A DNA stretch of 9,220 nt from an uncultured Methylobacter sp. Its GTDB lineage: Bacteria > Pseudomonadota > Gammaproteobacteria > Methylococcales > Methylomonadaceae. Below the pieces are notes generated by a model that did no database searches, was not told where the DNA came from, and was given only the letters and a program-made list of their open reading frames with translations. The stretch covers positions 1-9,220 of the forward strand of contig CAIKYI010000419.1 in NCBI GenBank assembly GCA_903831545.1, read 5' to 3'. The position numbers and the translations under genes were made by a program. Positions 6,787-9,220 of this stretch are shown here, in pieces. How positions within the stretch are numbered: position 1 is the first letter of the stretch; each line of letters starts with the position of its first letter.

Positions 6787-7315
6787 TACTTTCGCCCTCA
6801 ACCAGTTCAGCTACTTCCAATAACTTCGCGCTGATTTTTAAATCACTCTGTTGCAGTACCTTAAGATTAATTTGTAATTTTATTTTACCCTCCCTGTTAA
6901 TAAAACCAATCATTCCTCCCTGACTTGCAAACCCGTCACTTTCACCGATAGTTAATGCTTTAATAACGTCATGCACAACTAGCGTATCCTTAAATAACAG
7001 CGTGTCTTTGATAGATGAGCCGATAAAAAGAATATGACAGTGCTGAGCTTGATTAATCCTGTTAAATCTGAATAGTTTAATAGGAAGACCAAATGCAGTG
7101 CGCTGTTCAATAGGGTTAATTAAATCCCCAAAAGGATCCTCACCAACAATACAGATATTGAATGTTTCACTTTTAGTCTCAGGCCAGGTAATAAATTTAG
7201 TAAAATTATATAAATAACCAGCTTTTACCTTATATTCCACATTAGTATCCTCAGCAAAAACCTGCTGGGAAAACAATAAGACAATATAAAAAAAAACGCC
7301 TGCTATTTTGATCAT
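6779..7315 (-). CDS. YfiR-family (DUF4154) periplasmic regulator
   Basis: This 178-residue secreted protein has a signal peptide of about 21 residues (hydrophobic IAGVFFYIVLLF, cleavage after VFA). The mature part carries the family pattern: EYKVKAGYLYNFTKFITWP (27-45), FNICIVGEDPFGDLI (52-66), CHILFIGSS (93-101), then GESDGFASQGGMIGFI (124-139) and LQINLKVLQQSDLKISAKLL (147-166), the last close to the usual C-terminal helix. In P. aeruginosa YfiR binds the periplasmic side of the diguanylate cyclase YfiN and represses it. Here the next gene is a YfiN-like cyclase, which supports the same role by inference. Only two cysteines remain in the mature protein (C55, C93), matching in position and spacing one disulfide pair of P. 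aeruginosa YfiR; the second pair is absent. It is the first gene of the operon. The ATG at 7315 fits the signal peptide, but no Shine-Dalgarno is visible before it. Confidence 0.9.
   Translation of the reverse strand: MIKIAGVFFYIVLLFSQQVFAEDTNVEYKVKAGYLYNFTKFITWPETKSETFNICIVGEDPFGDLINPIEQRTAFGLPIKLFRFNRINQAQHCHILFIGSSIKDTLLFKDTLVVHDVIKALTIGESDGFASQGGMIGFINREGKIKLQINLKVLQQSDLKISAKLLEVAELVEGESNE
6795..6799 (-). promoter_or_regulatory. Ribosome binding site deciding the start of the GGDEF-EAL gene
   Basis: On the minus strand GAGGG lies within the last codons of the yfiR-like gene, eight bases before the ATG at 6786-6784. This is the only good Shine-Dalgarno match near the candidate starts and favours the ATG over the in-frame TTG at 6801-6799, which overlaps it. 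The ATG and the upstream stop share the sequence ATGAATAA, so ribosomes finishing the yfiR-like gene can restart on the cyclase. Confidence 0.7.
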
Positions 7316-7419
7316 TTAATCTATTTTGGCGAAAACAATAATTGGGTAAGTATAAGCAATATTTTAAAGTTGTATTCTTTTATACTCCGCGCAGTCACAA
7401 TTCGGCATTTATGGTCGAG

Positions 7420-7504
7420 TCATTTTATTCAAGAGCAGTAACATACAAAAGCACATGGCAAGGCTATGTAACTGTTTTTATGAGACTACTCTTGGATAAA
7501 ATGA
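7420..7504. repeat. Long imperfect inverted repeat upstream of the yfiR-like operon
   Basis: The 20-nt arms 7420-7439 (TCATTTTATTCAAGAGCAGT) and 7485-7504 are inverted copies with two differences. Inside them a second pair, 7436-7445 (CAGTAACATA) and 7465-7474, is inverted with one difference and shares four bases with the outer arm. The result is an extended hairpin or cruciform about 85 nt long. It ends roughly 105 bases before the yfiR-like start. No U-run follows the stem on either strand, so a simple terminator is unlikely. It could be an operator, a regulatory RNA structure or a small dispersed repeat; the window cannot decide. Confidence 0.6.
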
Positions 7505-7505
7505 T

Positions 7506-7532
7506 CGGTCAGAAAGACTAAAATTTTGACCG
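7506..7532 (-). terminator. Weak terminator-like hairpin after apeB
   Basis: CGGTCA at 7506-7511 and TGACCG at 7527-7532 form a 6-bp stem, extendable by about three A-T pairs with one bulge. It lies about 75 bases after the apeB stop on the minus strand and is followed there by ATCATTTTATCC, a poor U-run. It is the best terminator candidate for the msrB-apeB transcript in this gap, but the stem is short and the tail weak. Confidence 0.3.
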
Positions 7533-7607
7533 CGCCGAGTATATATAAAACCGGGAGACAGGTAAATCCAATCAAGCGTGTATTCCCGTACAAACTTCAA
7601 GCACTTG

Positions 7608-8927
7608 TCACATCGCAAAAAACCGCTTCATGACCTTAATCATATATTCATGATCTAACACCCCGGCACTCTCCCTGATACTATGCATCGCCCACATTGG
7701 ACTGCCGACATCAATTGACCTTATGCCCAGCTTTGCTGATGTCAGTGGCCCGATAGTACTGCCGCAGGGCAAATCGCAACGATGTGAATAATGTTGAAAG
7801 GGTACATTTTCCTGCTCACACCAACCGGAAAACAAGGCTACCGAGATACTGTCCGAGCTGTAGTTATGATTGGCATTGACCTTAATCACCGGGCCTTTGT
7901 TAACCAATACTCTATGCTGGGCATCGAAAGCATTTGGAAAATTGGGTTGATAGGCATGCGCCATATCAGCGCTAATCATAAAACTTTTTGCCAACGCTCT
8001 GGCATAATCATCGGAATCTGAATCAGTTGCTCTCGCTATGCGCTGGAGTACATCAGGCAAAAAACTGCTGTCAGCGCCTTTATTGCTTGTACTGCCAATT
8101 TCTTCATGATCAAAAAACGCACAGACCACAGTGCTGTCTGACGGTAAATCGGCCCGATTCATTAACGCCTGCAACGCGGCATGGCACGAAGCCAGATTAT
8201 CCAATTGACTGTCTGCATAGAACTCATTCTCCGCACCCCAGAAAGCACCCTTCTGCGTGTCATATACCGCAAGATCACACGATATAATTCGTGCCGCTTC
8301 TATGCCTGATTGCTGTTGCAGTAAATCTGAAAAGAATGCGGCCGGCAATTGTTGTTCTGTCAACTGCGACAAAAGCAAAGGCAATTCAGTTTGCTTTTGC
8401 AGCTTTAAACCGTCTTCATTAACAGTCCTGTTCATATGAATAGCCAAATTTGGCAAACGCAACAGCGGTTGCTCAAATTTAACGGGCATACTCGCTATTT
8501 TGTCCTGATCGTCTTTAAAGGCGATGCGTCCAGCCAGGCTTAAATCCCTGTCTGTAAAGGTGGCGAGTATTGGCCCGCCATAGACTTCGACGCCCAGCCT
8601 TAAAAAACCCTCCGTGCCAATCGCAGCATTTGGCTTTAATCTTAAGCCCGGTGAATCGGTGTGTGCGCCGATAATTTTAAAACCGGTTTCAACCAGCGGC
8701 TTTTCCCCCTTTATAAACAGAACGATAGACGAATCATCACGTACCACGTAGTAACGGCCACCAGCCTGCAAAAGCCATTTGGCTGTTTCGTCCAGACGTT
8801 GCCAAGGCTGAGACTGTGCGACTAGCAACGCTTCAATGTGCTGAATAACATGGCAAGGACTTGGACTGGCATCGATAAAATCGAGCAACCCTTGCACGGC
8901 ATTTTTGGCACTGACAGGGATGCTCAT
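7608..8927 (-). CDS. apeB: M18-family aminopeptidase (ApeB-like)
   Basis: This 439-residue protein is close to the roughly 430 residues usual for bacterial M18 peptidases, di-zinc enzymes of the cytoplasm that cut N-terminal residues, often acidic ones, from peptides. The metal-site motifs appear in order: [13 protein letters not shown] with H89 and D91, YADSQLDN with D243, FFDHEEIGS with E275/E276, [12 protein letters not shown] with D321, and MWAMHSIRE with H415. Other family blocks are DRDLSLAGR (126-134), [14 protein letters not shown] (343-356) and [20 protein letters not shown] (388-407). All metal and catalytic positions look intact. The ATG at 8927 overlaps the msrB stop in ATGA, so the two genes are probably translated together; an AAAGAAAGA stretch just before it is a weak ribosome site. 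There is no signal peptide. The true substrate preference cannot be read from the sequence. Confidence 0.95.
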   Translation of the reverse strand: MSIPVSAKNAVQGLLDFIDASPSPCHVIQHIEALLVAQSQPWQRLDETAKWLLQAGGRYYVVRDDSSIVLFIKGEKPLVETGFKIIGAHTDSPGLRLKPNAAIGTEGFLRLGVEVYGGPILATFTDRDLSLAGRIAFKDDQDKIASMPVKFEQPLLRLPNLAIHMNRTVNEDGLKLQKQTELPLLLSQLTEQQLPAAFFSDLLQQQSGIEAARIISCDLAVYDTQKGAFWGAENEFYADSQLDNLASCHAALQALMNRADLPSDSTVVCAFFDHEEIGSTSNKGADSSFLPDVLQRIARATDSDSDDYARALAKSFMISADMAHAYQPNFPNAFDAQHRVLVNKGPVIKVNANHNYSSDSISVALFSGWCEQENVPFQHYSHRCDLPCGSTIGPLTSAKLGIRSIDVGSPMWAMHSIRESAGVLDHEYMIKVMKRFFAM

Positions 8928-9220
8928 GATCTTTCTTTCAAGTCCAGAGCCGCTGAATTAATGCAATAACGTAGCCCTGTCGGTTGTGGTCCGTCCTCAA
9001 AGACATGTCCTAAATGCGCATCACAGGATTTGCAAACCACTTCAACCCGACGCATGCCATGGCTAACGTCAACATGTTCTGCCACGCTTTGTTCAGATAA
9101 CACATTCCAAAAACTCGGCCAACCAGAACCTGAATCATATTTGGTCGCAGAGTCAAACAGCGGATTGCCGCAACAAATGCACTGATAAACACCGTCTTTT
9201 TTACAATCGGCATATTTGCC
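8924..9220 (-). CDS. msrB: Methionine-R-sulfoxide reductase MsrB (partial, N-terminus outside window)
   Basis: The window holds 98 C-terminal residues and the TGA stop; the N-terminus lies beyond 9220. MsrB reduces the R form of methionine sulfoxide in damaged proteins. Visible motifs, numbered within the fragment, are the zinc-binding pairs C14xxC17 (CICC) and C63xxC66 (CKSC), SGSGWPSFW (30-38), then [20 protein letters not shown] (67-86) with the catalytic cysteine C86 before INSAAL. Many MsrB proteins have a resolving cysteine in SGCGWPSF; here that position is Ser32, so thiol recycling may use another cysteine or thioredoxin directly. The stop overlaps the apeB start by four bases. Oxidised-protein repair and peptide breakdown thus share a transcript, a plausible but loose link. 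Confidence 0.96.
   Translation of the reverse strand, partial: GKYADCKKDGVYQCICCGNPLFDSATKYDSGSGWPSFWNVLSEQSVAEHVDVSHGMRRVEVVCKSCDAHLGHVFEDGPQPTGLRYCINSAALDLKERS

Larger units (their letters stand above)
7316..7607. other. Intergenic region between apeB and the yfiR-like operon
   Basis: This 292-bp gap separates two minus-strand units and must hold the apeB 3' end and, presumably, the promoter of the signalling operon. A TATACT at 7354-7349 (minus strand) is a possible -10 box about 35 bases before the yfiR-like ATG, but I find no convincing -35 at the right distance, so the promoter stays unassigned. The region also holds the hairpin at 7506-7532 and the long inverted repeat at 7420-7504. 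No credible gene is present: the longest peptide with an ATG that I noticed on the minus strand is 15 residues and lacks a ribosome site. Confidence 0.6.

Noticed and set aside
6787..6801. TTG start adding MRAKV to the GGDEF-EAL protein
   Set aside because: The ATG at 6786 has GAGGG at good spacing and a normal stop-start overlap, and the TTG overlaps that same Shine-Dalgarno.
7349..7354. TATACT as the -10 box of the yfiR-like operon
   Set aside because: No acceptable -35 hexamer lies 16-18 nt upstream (the bases there read GAATAC), so I mention it only as a possibility within the intergenic entry.
7409..7456. 15-codon minus-strand ORF in the apeB / yfiR-like gap, hydrophobic (MCFCMLLLLNKMTRP)
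   Set aside because: Too short, no ribosome site, and it falls inside the inverted repeat, so a chance frame is the simpler explanation.
9010..9213. 67-codon minus-strand frame overlapping msrB
   Set aside because: It is in another frame of the region that clearly encodes the zinc and catalytic motifs of MsrB; the peptide resembles nothing known.

Overview
The window reads as an ordinary chromosomal segment of a gammaproteobacterium with moderate GC. The gene families (purH-purD, zinc-type MsrB, ApeB-like M18 peptidase, ALKBH2/3-type AlkB, YfiR/YfiN-type signalling proteins) fit that class. A methylotroph of the Methylococcales is my best guess from overall flavour and from the dispersed-looking repeats, but nothing in the window proves it.

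Left part, + strand (1-1458): the last 27 codons of purH are followed after 94 bp by a complete purD, two steps of de novo purine synthesis. The purH-purD gap holds a long near-perfect palindrome built on a strict 7-nt period. Between purD and the convergent minus-strand operon lies a second inverted repeat (1528-1620) that could terminate transcription from both sides.

Centre, minus strand (7315 down to 1619): a tightly packed four-gene operon. In transcription order it encodes a YfiR-family (DUF4154) periplasmic protein, an 800-residue membrane protein with CHASE8-like sensor, HAMP, PAS, GGDEF and EAL domains, a TonB-dependent outer-membrane receptor, and an AlkB-type Fe(II)/2-oxoglutarate dioxygenase. 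Junctions are an 8-nt overlap, a 4-nt ATGA overlap and a zero-gap TAA|GTG. The first three genes resemble a P. aeruginosa-type YfiBNR c-di-GMP circuit in which the outer-membrane partner YfiB is replaced by a TonB-dependent receptor, and in which the cyclase also carries an apparently intact phosphodiesterase domain. The working model (inference) is that receptor state in the outer membrane is passed through the periplasmic YfiR-like protein to the inner-membrane enzyme, setting c-di-GMP. AlkB is an unexpected passenger.

Right part, minus strand (7608-9220): the C-terminal part of msrB (methionine-R-sulfoxide reductase) overlaps apeB (M18 aminopeptidase) by 4 nt. The 292-bp gap between apeB and the yfiR-like gene carries the apeB 3' end, a terminator-like hairpin, a long imperfect inverted repeat and presumably the promoter of the signalling operon.

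The most notable items are the YfiR / GGDEF-EAL / TonB-receptor module with its AlkB tail, the heptad-periodic palindrome before purD, and the inverted repeat upstream of the signalling operon.
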